A DNA stretch of 8,008 nucleotides from a bacterium (GTDB lineage Bacteria > Patescibacteriota > Microgenomatia > UBA1400 > PJMF01): the NCBI GenBank assembly GCA_900299155.1, contig OMIS01000016.1, positions 1 to 8,008 on the forward strand, given 5' to 3'. Each line of letters begins with the position of its first letter. Within the stretch, counting starts at the first letter, position 1. Positions 1 to 6,541 of the stretch are shown here, piece after piece. The notes below the pieces were generated by a model, which saw nothing but the letters and a program-made list of their open reading frames with translations, was not told where the DNA came from and ran no database searches. Both the position numbers and the translations under genes were made by a program.

Positions 1-68
1 AATATCTATTTTTCATTGATCTTACAACCATATTAACACACTAGCGTGTGCTAAACGTCACAAGACCC
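1..68. repeat. Left arm of a perfect 68-bp inverted repeat
   Basis: Bases 1-68 are the exact reverse complement of 7930-7997, with position p pairing with 7998-p. The match breaks at base 69 (three successive mismatches at 69-71). At the outer side it runs to the first base of the window, so the true repeat may be longer. This arm holds the upstream region, the GTG start and the first seven codons of the exported peptidase-like gene. The complementarity is directly seen. Whether it is a biological repeat or an assembly fold-back is unresolved. Confidence 0.95.
33..54. other. Imperfect palindrome (operator- or hairpin-like), left copy
   Basis: Two 9-base arms, TTAACACAC (33-41) and GTGTGCTAA (46-54), flank a 4-base centre TAGC, with one mismatched pair. 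It lies inside the inverted repeat and overlaps the GTG start codon at 48, a position where a bound repressor or an RNA fold could affect expression of the gene. It could equally be a recombinase site. No family of binding site is recognised. Confidence 0.5.
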
Positions 69-2240
69 AAAGTTATTAATGAATCTCGACGAAGTTTCTT
101 GAGGGGAGCTGCTGGGTTAGTTTTGAGCGTGGTTCTTGGGATTTTTCATACTACAGAGTTACAGGCTTCTACAGAAGCTACGAAAACTACACAGGACACA
201 AGTGCCCACCCAGAAGTAACGCCACTTCGTCCCGTCTACACTACTGAAACAATTTACTTAGATCATACAGCACCTATAGCAGGACAGGAAACCCAAGCAG
301 CCGCGACAATGACCTGGAAAATTGCGGAAGTTACAGAACATCCTGACTTTACCGTCACAGGTGAAAATATAACCTATTACAAAATTACAGGAGAAGTTCC
401 TAAAGTAATTGGAGGGACTCAAGTCGAGATAGAACCAGTCGAGTATTATGCCTATGCCGTTGAACGTCATCCACTAACTGATGCCAATTTCTCATGGGAT
501 GCTAATACTGCTATTACAGAATTCTTTAGACCTCAAGAGCCAATTACTCCAAGATATGTACAAGTAACGAACTCTAATGGCAAGGAAGAACAAGCAAAAA
601 TTATGATTGTTACAACTGATTACCTTGAATTAGGAATCATGGATACGACAGGTAAAATCAGAGACTTTGTAGATTCCGAAGATACTCAGAGAACAATTAC
701 AACTACAGGTAGAGAATTAAAGGTATTTCTCAGCACAGGAGTGAGCCAAAGCCTAGAAAAACAGCTTGCTCCATCAGCATTTCTAACGCCAGATAACCCA
801 ACAGACCTCACTGCACAACCAATTAGCCCTCAATTATTTACTTGGAATAATCGGCTTCATGCATATGATAGTCATATCCAAGTTGCAGTGGATAGACAAA
901 AAGTACTGCCTCTTCTCGCTGAGCTACTTACACATCTCCAACTTATGCATAAGGTTGATGGATTAGATGAAGAAGATGAAGCTCGACGTGGGAAAGCAAT
1001 TACTCAAATAGTAGGTCGTAGTATGGGGACTGATATAGCAGGATTATTCTACGGGAACGGACCAGATGCAGTACAGGTCATTAATCCTAATGATCCAACC
1101 AAACCTCAAGAAATCCCCGCAGTTACCTTCCTTCTTAATACTAAATATATGAACCTTCAGGAATTTGCATCAAATGATGTAATAGCACATGAGATGTTTC
1201 ATAGTTATGACTTCCGTTTGCCCAATGAGATATTAGAAAAGCTTGCTTCAGAAGGAAAATTTTCTTCACTACCAGAAGCAATGGCCGTGGTGGCCATGTT
1301 TTTATTTAGTTCAATAGAGAATGCTGAGTTTGTAATTTCACGCCGTGAAGTATTCTACTTAGCCCAATATTTAGCTGATTCTGCCAACTCCTTTACAGCA
1401 CTAGATTACTATCTCTATGTGGTTCCACTCTATTTAATTAACAAATATGGCATATCAGCAGATAAACAAGACTTCATGAAAATGTACTTAAATGCTCGTG
1501 ATGAGATCGAAGCAGCCAAAAACAGGGGAGAAGATACACCATATAGCAGTACAGATCCCGCGCATGCAATTCATTGGGTAGCTATGCAAAAGTATGGATA
1601 CACTGGACCTCTTATTGACATTCAAGAAGCTAATAGACAGCTTTTATTGGATATTATGAAGAATACCGCTCCGCCAGCAGAGTTTTTAAAGCTGCAATAT
1701 AACAATATTTTTGCAACAGCAGCTGCTAAGGAATATACAGGGGATTCAGCAATTATTGATAAAATTTTCCCAATGTATAAGGATAAAGCGGTTAAGCATT
1801 CTTGGGCGTTTCGTGATGTGGGGCCAGTAGAAACGTTTACCATTAATTTTTTTGAAGCGAATATACAACGAGCGGTTACAGCGGCAACTCAATCAGGAGA
1901 AACGACTGTCAGTACCAGTGCGGTGGCAGGTGAACCTACTTCAATTCCTAACCTTTGTATTTTCATTCCTTGGAAAAATGAGCAAGGGTATAAGGGAATT
2001 ATCACAGATGCAAGCCAAACAAGCATTGATCTAACACGAGAAATACAAACTGCTCAACGAGAATTAGGTGTATCTTCTATTCGTATTTTAATACTCAATG
2101 ATACACCCTCAAATGGGATAATTGGTAGTCCCACACTCTCAGCAGATGTGCTGTCACAAAATGCAGGCGGATATTTGTTGCAGTTTGAGGAGCAAACGAA
2201 GGCTTATACCGTTAATCTCCCGATCGCCCGAAAGCCATAA
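48..2240 (+). CDS. Tat-exported putative zinc metallopeptidase, lethal-factor-like motif
   Basis: This 730-residue protein is probably exported folded and may cleave proteins at or outside the cell surface. Residues 13-19 read SRRSFLR, a twin-arginine motif, followed by a hydrophobic stretch (about 20-33) and a likely signal peptidase site after LQA (residue 40). Residues about 45-260 look beta-rich. Residues 381-388 read HEMFHSYD, an HExxH zinc site with Asp three residues after the second His, as in anthrax lethal factor and Pro-Pro endopeptidases. E434 in REVFYLAQYLAD is a candidate third ligand. The C-terminal ~90 residues form an alpha/beta-looking tail with the only cysteine. The GTG start is the only common start codon upstream of the Tat motif: an in-frame TAG lies at 42-44. 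No Shine-Dalgarno is visible; TATTAA at 31-36 would give a leader of about five bases. The family assignment is inferred from the motif only. Confidence 0.8.
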   Translation: MLNVTRPKVINESRRSFLRGAAGLVLSVVLGIFHTTELQASTEATKTTQDTSAHPEVTPLRPVYTTETIYLDHTAPIAGQETQAAATMTWKIAEVTEHPDFTVTGENITYYKITGEVPKVIGGTQVEIEPVEYYAYAVERHPLTDANFSWDANTAITEFFRPQEPITPRYVQVTNSNGKEEQAKIMIVTTDYLELGIMDTTGKIRDFVDSEDTQRTITTTGRELKVFLSTGVSQSLEKQLAPSAFLTPDNPTDLTAQPISPQLFTWNNRLHAYDSHIQVAVDRQKVLPLLAELLTHLQLMHKVDGLDEEDEARRGKAITQIVGRSMGTDIAGLFYGNGPDAVQVINPNDPTKPQEIPAVTFLLNTKYMNLQEFASNDVIAHEMFHSYDFRLPNEILEKLASEGKFSSLPEAMAVVAMFLFSSIENAEFVISRREVFYLAQYLADSANSFTALDYYLYVVPLYLINKYGISADKQDFMKMYLNARDEIEAAKNRGEDTPYSSTDPAHAIHWVAMQKYGYTGPLIDIQEANRQLLLDIMKNTAPPAEFLKLQYNNIFATAAAKEYTGDSAIIDKIFPMYKDKAVKHSWAFRDVGPVETFTINFFEANIQRAVTAATQSGETTVSTSAVAGEPTSIPNLCIFIPWKNEQGYKGIITDASQTSIDLTREIQTAQRELGVSSIRILILNDTPSNGIIGSPTLSADVLSQNAGGYLLQFEEQTKAYTVNLPIARKP

Positions 2241-2350
2241 CTACGGATTATTTTCAGGGTTTTCATATCTTGATACCACAGTATAATAACTAGTGATTTC
2301 TGCTGATTTATCATCTATTTTTCTGACATTCATGTTTTTCTAATACAGCT

Positions 2351-2379
2351 TTGGGCAACTGTTAAAAACCCAATATAAA
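2351..2379 (+). promoter_or_regulatory. Putative promoter of the small membrane protein gene
   Basis: TTGGGC (2351-2356) and TATAAA (2374-2379) are separated by 17 bp. Transcription would start near 2386, just before the Shine-Dalgarno at 2391. The -35 matches the consensus only at TTG. A second -10-like TATAAT at 2282-2287 has no good -35. The 162-bp gap from 2241 holds no gene and no convincing terminator. Confidence 0.4.
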
Positions 2380-2390
2380 TTTGTAAAACA

Positions 2391-2397
2391 GGGGAGG
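2391..2397 (+). promoter_or_regulatory. Strong Shine-Dalgarno, GGGGAGG
   Basis: GGGGAGG lies five bases before the ATG at 2403, the best ribosome binding site in the window. It fixes the start of the small membrane protein and contrasts with the apparently leaderless genes around it. Confidence 0.8.
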
Positions 2398-2402
2398 TTT
2401 CT

Positions 2403-2768
2403 ATGCCTAACTCCGCGGAAATCCTTTCATTTCTGGAACAAGCCAGAGCAGAGGTACATCAGCAGTATATACTCGCAGCAACTAGAGTTATTATTTCATT
2501 GGGAGGCGGTTTATCACTCGCGGTTTTTGAAACAATTACACGCCCCGACCAAGAAACACAAAATCTAAGCGGGTATATGCCAGCTGCAGCATTCATACTA
2601 GTAGGCTTTTGCATCTATCTAACTTCTCAAGAAGAGAATGCATGCAAACTTATGGAGCTTGATGAAAATATTGAATTAATGACGCGTATTACTGCTGCAG
2701 AGCAACCTCTACAAAAAAATACAGATGATACTACTGCTGATTCAGCATGTTGCGTAGCAGTAAGCTAA
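2403..2768 (+). CDS. Small two-helix membrane protein, unknown function
   Basis: A 121-residue protein of no family I recognise. It has an amphipathic N-terminus (1-20), a likely membrane helix at about 22-44 with a GGG patch at 34-36, a short polar loop (about 46-56), a second helix at about 57-75, and a charged tail that is acidic from about 77 to 92 and rich in Asp, Thr and Ala near the end. Cysteines are at 70, 81, 116 and 117; the Cys-Cys pair close to the C-terminus is notable but fits no recognised motif. By the positive-inside rule both ends are probably cytoplasmic, though charge bias is weak. Start and reading frame are well supported by the strong Shine-Dalgarno. It sits between two exported proteins, so an envelope role is plausible but unproven. 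Confidence 0.8.
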   Translation: MPNSAEILSFLEQARAEVHQQYILAATRVIISLGGGLSLAVFETITRPDQETQNLSGYMPAAAFILVGFCIYLTSQEENACKLMELDENIELMTRITAAEQPLQKNTDDTTADSACCVAVS

Positions 2769-2820
2769 GACTCTTGCGGCATTATTAATGCAACTCACTG
2801 TATGAATCCAGTATATTTAG

Positions 2821-2826
2821 TATAAT
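2821..2826 (+). promoter_or_regulatory. -10 element TATAAT giving a leaderless transcript
   Basis: A perfect TATAAT ends seven bases before the ATG at 2833, so the predicted transcription start falls on or next to the start codon. There is no clear -35; the correctly spaced bases near 2798-2803 read CTGTAT. A small palindrome, GCATT and AATGC around a 3-base loop (2779-2791), lies about 40-55 bp upstream and could be an operator, but this is weak. Confidence 0.6.
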
Positions 2827-2832
2827 TGCGCC

Positions 2833-3726
2833 ATGACAGAACAAGGCCAATTTATTCCAGAAAAGTTTTCAACAAAATATATTGAAGATAGTACTTCTTT
2901 AGAACTGAGAAAAGAACCTACACGCTTTCAAAGAATGATGCTAGGAGTATTAGCTGTAGCAACAGGTGCTAGTATGGCATTTTCTGAAGGTAAACCTGTC
3001 TTCGCACAAGACGCTCCAACAGACACAGATAAAACTGAGCAACCCGCTAATGCGATGGAAGAAGCCATTGATTTCTCCTCTATTCACTGGCCAGGGATCA
3101 CTGATGGAATTAATATTCAAAAGGCTGTAGGACATTTAGGTGAAATCGTGCAAGAAGAGCGTGAGAAATCAGCACAAGATCTCGAGCAAACAGCAGATTT
3201 TTCTACTGCAGAATCAACTGGAAACAGCACTTTAGTGGATGAAAGTGCTTCACAAAAAACTGAAGTTACTGAAGAAGCAATAAACTTAGCTCATGAGATC
3301 TATACTAATGCTTATTCCTCACCTAACATGGTACGTGTTAATAAGGATGGTCTGCCTATCATGTTTGTAGCAGGACAATTACTGAGTAGTATGGGTGAAG
3401 ATGAAGCTAGAAAATTAGAAAACGAAGAACAAACTAAAAATGTTCTAACACAGTATTTAACTGACAAAGGTGAAACAGCTCCCAAAACAATAGATCCAGA
3501 AAATATTGTAAAGCTAGCTGCTGTTTTGCTGGCGTTAGATACTGAGCAGCCAATTTCTTTAAGTGATGGGACTGTATTGACAGATATAAATCAACTTACA
3601 GTGGAAGTCACAGAAAAGATTTTTTCTGAAAGCACTAAATATTTGCTGCCACTCTTTACAATAGGTCCAAATAAAAATAACCCCGGCGATACAACTATCT
3701 ATATTGAATATACTCCACAAGAGTAG
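2833..3726 (+). CDS. Putative secreted acidic protein, unknown function
   Basis: A 297-residue protein not assignable to a family. The N-terminus has about 34 residues with basic R26, K27, R31 and R34, then a hydrophobic segment (about 35-50, MMLGVLAVATGASMAF) and a possible signal peptidase site after VFA (residue 58). This indicates export with an unusually long n-region, or a membrane anchor if uncut. After a low-complexity acidic, Thr/Gln-rich linker (about 59-75) the mature part is mostly helical and acidic, ending in a short possibly beta region (about 275-297). It contains no cysteine. It has no Shine-Dalgarno, and the -10 at 2821-2826 predicts a leaderless message starting at this ATG. 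It stops at TAG. A downstream start at M35 or M36 would remove the basic n-region and is less likely. Confidence 0.75.
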   Translation: MTEQGQFIPEKFSTKYIEDSTSLELRKEPTRFQRMMLGVLAVATGASMAFSEGKPVFAQDAPTDTDKTEQPANAMEEAIDFSSIHWPGITDGINIQKAVGHLGEIVQEEREKSAQDLEQTADFSTAESTGNSTLVDESASQKTEVTEEAINLAHEIYTNAYSSPNMVRVNKDGLPIMFVAGQLLSSMGEDEARKLENEEQTKNVLTQYLTDKGETAPKTIDPENIVKLAAVLLALDTEQPISLSDGTVLTDINQLTVEVTEKIFSESTKYLLPLFTIGPNKNNPGDTTIYIEYTPQE

Positions 3727-3823
3727 AAATTCGCACTTCAATCGGTTTTTCTGTGGGATTTTATTAATATCAAACTATATCAAAATAGCTTTATACACCA
3801 ATATGTATCAAAGTACATCATTA

Positions 3824-3850
3824 TTAGCAGACATATCATGCATTTGCTAA
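3824..3850. promoter_or_regulatory. CIRCE-like operator upstream of clpB (putative HrcA site)
   Basis: TTAGCA (3824-3829) and TGCTAA (3845-3850) form an inverted repeat with exactly 15 bases between them. CIRCE is known as TTAGCACTC, nine bases, GAGTGCTAA, so the outer six bases of each arm and the 27-bp total length fit. The inner three bases of each arm are mostly lost, giving 13 of 18 arm positions by my count. Arms extend one pair outward (A3823 with T3851). It lies just upstream of the clpB -35, before a heat-shock gene, which supports HrcA repression. An upstream rather than overlapping position is less usual. Confidence 0.55.
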
Positions 3851-3858
3851 TTTGACTC

Positions 3859-3887
3859 TTCACAAACAAAAACTCACTTTGTACAAT
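3859..3887 (+). promoter_or_regulatory. clpB: Putative sigma-70-type promoter of clpB
   Basis: TTCACA (3859-3864) and TACAAT (3882-3887), each five of six to consensus, are separated by 17 bp. Transcription would start near 3894, giving a leader of about 36 bases containing a weak purine-rich Shine-Dalgarno (AGAGAG, 3918-3923) before the ATG at 3930. A TTGACT at 3852-3857 is too far (24 bp) from this -10 to serve. Confidence 0.65.
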
Positions 3888-3929
3888 AAATCGTATCTAT
3901 CCTTGATCGCAAGAGAAAGAGAGTGATAT

Positions 3930-6494
3930 ATGGATCTAAATAAATTAACTACAAAGTCTGGAGAGAGCTTACAAGGTGCAGTAGAGTTGGCACAGGAGCT
4001 TAAGCACTCAGAAATTCGTGCACTACACTTAGCCTTGGTACTCGTTAAACAACCAGGTGGTATTGTCGCTTCACTTTTGCAAAAACTAGAAAAAGACCCT
4101 AGCACTGTGGCAGATGGACTCAAAGCTGCACTTACGAAGCTGCCCACCGTCAGTGGGCCATCACAACCAGTGTTGTCCGTAGGACTACGTACCGCGATTG
4201 ATGCTGCTGGCAAAGCTGCAGAACAAATGGGAGATGAGTACATCAGTACCGAACATTTGTTTTTGGGCTTGCTGAAAGATTCAGAAATAAAAGCAATTGT
4301 AGGTCTAGATGAAAAAACCGTGGCAGATGCGCTGGTCAAAGTGCGTGGCACACAAAAAGTCACCGATCGTGACCCAGAAGGCAAGTATCAAGCATTGGAA
4401 AAATATACAATTGATTTCACTCAGCTTGCACGACAAGGAAAAGTGGATCCAGTCATTGGGCGTGATGAAGAGATTCGCCGCGTGATGCAGATTTTATCTC
4501 GTCGAACAAAAAATAATCCAGTTTTGGTGGGAGAACCTGGCACAGGTAAAACCGCGATTGTGGAAGGGCTAGCACGCAAAATTATTGAGAATGATGTTCC
4601 TGATCCGCTTCGCAACAAGCAACTACTTTCACTGGACATGGGTGCCTTGATTGCAGGAGCTAAGTACCGAGGCGAGTTTGAAGACCGTTTGAAAGCTGTG
4701 ATTAAAGAGATAGAGTCTTCTGATGGTTCAATCATTTTATTTATCGATGAACTTCATACGATCGTGGGTGCTGGAGCACAAGAAGGCTCCACCGACGCAG
4801 GCAACTTACTCAAACCTGCTTTGGCTCGTGGCACACTGCGTACTATTGGAGCCACCACGCTGCGTGAATATCGCAAATATGTGGAAAAAGATGCTGCGCT
4901 GGAACGCCGCTTCCAACCCGTGATGGTGGAAGAACCGTCCGCAGAAGATGCCATCTCTATTTTGCGCGGCATTAAAGAAAAATATGAAGCCCACCACGGC
5001 GTACGCATTACCGACAACGCAATTGTGGCAGCAGTGACACTTTCGAAGCGGTACATTCCAGACCGTTTCCTACCTGACAAAGCCATTGACCTCATGGACG
5101 AGGCAGCGTCAGTACTGAAAATTGAGATTGATAGCAAACCTACAGAATTAGATCAACTGCAACGCAAAGTGAGGCAGCTTGAAATTGAGCGTGAAGCATT
5201 GAAAAAAGAAAAAGATGACGCTTCAAAACAGCGGCTCGAAACTATTGAAAAGCAACTTGCTGAACTCCAGGAAGAATACAACAGACTGGAGATGCACTGG
5301 AAAAATGAAAAGGAAGTGATTGATACGCTCAAGGACGGCAGCAAACAACTTGATACGTTGCGTGAACAAGCAGCTCAAGCAGAACGCAGTTATGATCTGC
5401 AAAAGGCAGCCGAAATTAAGTATGGACAGATTCCTGCACTCGAGCAAAAAATTAAAGATGCCCAGAAAAAGCTCACTGAAGTACAGAAAGATCACCAAAT
5501 TTTGAAAGAGGAGGTGACTGAAGAAGATATCGCTAAAGTCGTGGCACGCTGGACGGGGATCCCTGTTCAAAAAATGTTACGCACCGAGACGGAGCGGCTG
5601 CTTAAGATGGAGGAGGAGTTACAGAAACGTGTCATTGGGCAGGAAGCAGCGATACAATCGGTGGCAAATGCGGTGCGCCGCTCCCGCGCTGGGATTGCTG
5701 AACCAAATCGCCCGATTGGATCATTCATTTTCCTTGGACCCACAGGTGTGGGGAAAACTGAACTGGCCAAAGCAGTCGCAGAGTTTCTCTTTAATGATGA
5801 GAACCAGCTGGTGCGGATTGATATGAGTGAGTACATGGAACAACATGCAGTGGCTCGCTTGATTGGACCACCTCCAGGATATGTGGGCTATGAAGAGGGC
5901 GGGCAACTCACCGAGGCGGTCCGTCGGCATCCGTATACTGTAGTTTTATTTGATGAGATTGAAAAAGCGCACCCTGACGTCTTCAATATATTATTGCAAG
6001 TTTTGGATGATGGACGGCTGACTGATAATCGTGGCCGTGCGGTAAACTTTACAAATACCGTCATTATTATGACTTCCAATTTAGGGAGTAAAGCGATTGC
6101 GGAGCTGCAAGAAGATAGAGCTGCCCAAGAACAGGCCGTCACTGCTGCACTCCGTAGTCACTTCAAACCTGAATTCTTGAATAGAGTAGACGACATCATT
6201 ATCTTCCAGCCTTTGACAGAGAAGGAAATTGAGCAGATCGTAAGAATCCAACTTGCTCGAGCTCAAGCCCGCTTGAATGATAAAAAGATTACCCTCGAGC
6301 CCACTTCTGCATCACTTAAATCACTGGCAGAAGCAGGCTATGATCCTGTCTTTGGTGCTCGTCCACTGAAACGATTGATTCAGACATCTATTCTAGATCC
6401 GTTAGCACTCAAGCTTATTGAGGGGCAGGTTCAGTCTGGAGATACCATACAAGTGGAATATACTGACGGCAAAATTGTGTTGGCAAAAAAATAA
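3930..6494 (+). CDS. clpB: ATP-dependent chaperone ClpB (Hsp100 disaggregase)
   Basis: ClpB forms a cytosolic hexamer that, with DnaK/DnaJ/GrpE, threads proteins out of aggregates after heat stress. The 854-residue length matches the family (about 850-870). Domains in order: Clp N-domain (about 1-145); first AAA+ module with Walker A GEPGTGKT (201-208) and Walker B FIDE (271-274); a full-length coiled-coil middle domain (about 405-525), which separates ClpB from ClpA and ClpC; then RWTGIPVQKM leading into the second AAA+ module with Walker A GPTGVGKT (603-610) and Walker B LFDE (673-676); and the C-terminal small domain. No obvious ClpP-docking IGF/IGL-type loop is seen, as expected for a disaggregase. 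All catalytic residues are intact. dnaK, dnaJ and grpE are not in this window. The upstream CIRCE-like element suggests HrcA control. Codon use appears somewhat more GC-rich than in its neighbours, as expected for a conserved gene. Confidence 0.97.
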   Translation: MDLNKLTTKSGESLQGAVELAQELKHSEIRALHLALVLVKQPGGIVASLLQKLEKDPSTVADGLKAALTKLPTVSGPSQPVLSVGLRTAIDAAGKAAEQMGDEYISTEHLFLGLLKDSEIKAIVGLDEKTVADALVKVRGTQKVTDRDPEGKYQALEKYTIDFTQLARQGKVDPVIGRDEEIRRVMQILSRRTKNNPVLVGEPGTGKTAIVEGLARKIIENDVPDPLRNKQLLSLDMGALIAGAKYRGEFEDRLKAVIKEIESSDGSIILFIDELHTIVGAGAQEGSTDAGNLLKPALARGTLRTIGATTLREYRKYVEKDAALERRFQPVMVEEPSAEDAISILRGIKEKYEAHHGVRITDNAIVAAVTLSKRYIPDRFLPDKAIDLMDEAASVLKIEIDSKPTELDQLQRKVRQLEIEREALKKEKDDASKQRLETIEKQLAELQEEYNRLEMHWKNEKEVIDTLKDGSKQLDTLREQAAQAERSYDLQKAAEIKYGQIPALEQKIKDAQKKLTEVQKDHQILKEEVTEEDIAKVVARWTGIPVQKMLRTETERLLKMEEELQKRVIGQEAAIQSVANAVRRSRAGIAEPNRPIGSFIFLGPTGVGKTELAKAVAEFLFNDENQLVRIDMSEYMEQHAVARLIGPPPGYVGYEEGGQLTEAVRRHPYTVVLFDEIEKAHPDVFNILLQVLDDGRLTDNRGRAVNFTNTVIIMTSNLGSKAIAELQEDRAAQEQAVTAALRSHFKPEFLNRVDDIIIFQPLTEKEIEQIVRIQLARAQARLNDKKITLEPTSASLKSLAEAGYDPVFGARPLKRLIQTSILDPLALKLIEGQVQSGDTIQVEYTDGKIVLAKK

Positions 6495-6503
6495 ATCAGC
6501 ACG

Positions 6504-6531
6504 TTGCATAGGCTAAATCTTTTGCTATAGT
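6504..6531 (+). promoter_or_regulatory. Extended -10 promoter just after clpB
   Basis: TTGCAT (6504-6509) is followed 16 bp later by TATAGT (6526-6531), preceded by TG at 6523-6524, giving the extended -10 form TGCTATAGT. Predicted transcription starts near 6538, only about four bases before the ATG at 6542. The downstream gene therefore seems to be transcribed on its own with almost no leader, although read-through from clpB is possible since no terminator is evident. Confidence 0.65.
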
Positions 6532-6541
6532 ACCAGTTCAT

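Noticed and set aside
3715..3760. Terminator after the secreted protein gene (CCACA pairing with TGTGG, then GATTTTATT)
   Set aside because: Only a 5-bp stem with a loop of over 30 bases; the inner GAAA/TTTC pairing leaves a large bulge. Too weak to annotate.
4142..4158. GC-rich hairpin GCCCAC/GTGGGC inside clpB, and ATGGCC/GGCCAT at 1281-1297
   Set aside because: Both lie inside well-supported coding sequence and are explained by the encoded residues.
3860..6266. Many open frames on the - strand and in other + frames across clpB
   Set aside because: They overlap a full, motif-complete ClpB frame, have low-complexity Ser/Cys-rich products and no start signals; they are shadows of the real gene.
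6483..6525. GCAAAA/TTTTGC arms after the end of clpB as a terminator
   Set aside because: AT-rich 6-base arms with a 31-base loop that overlap the next gene's promoter; likely chance.
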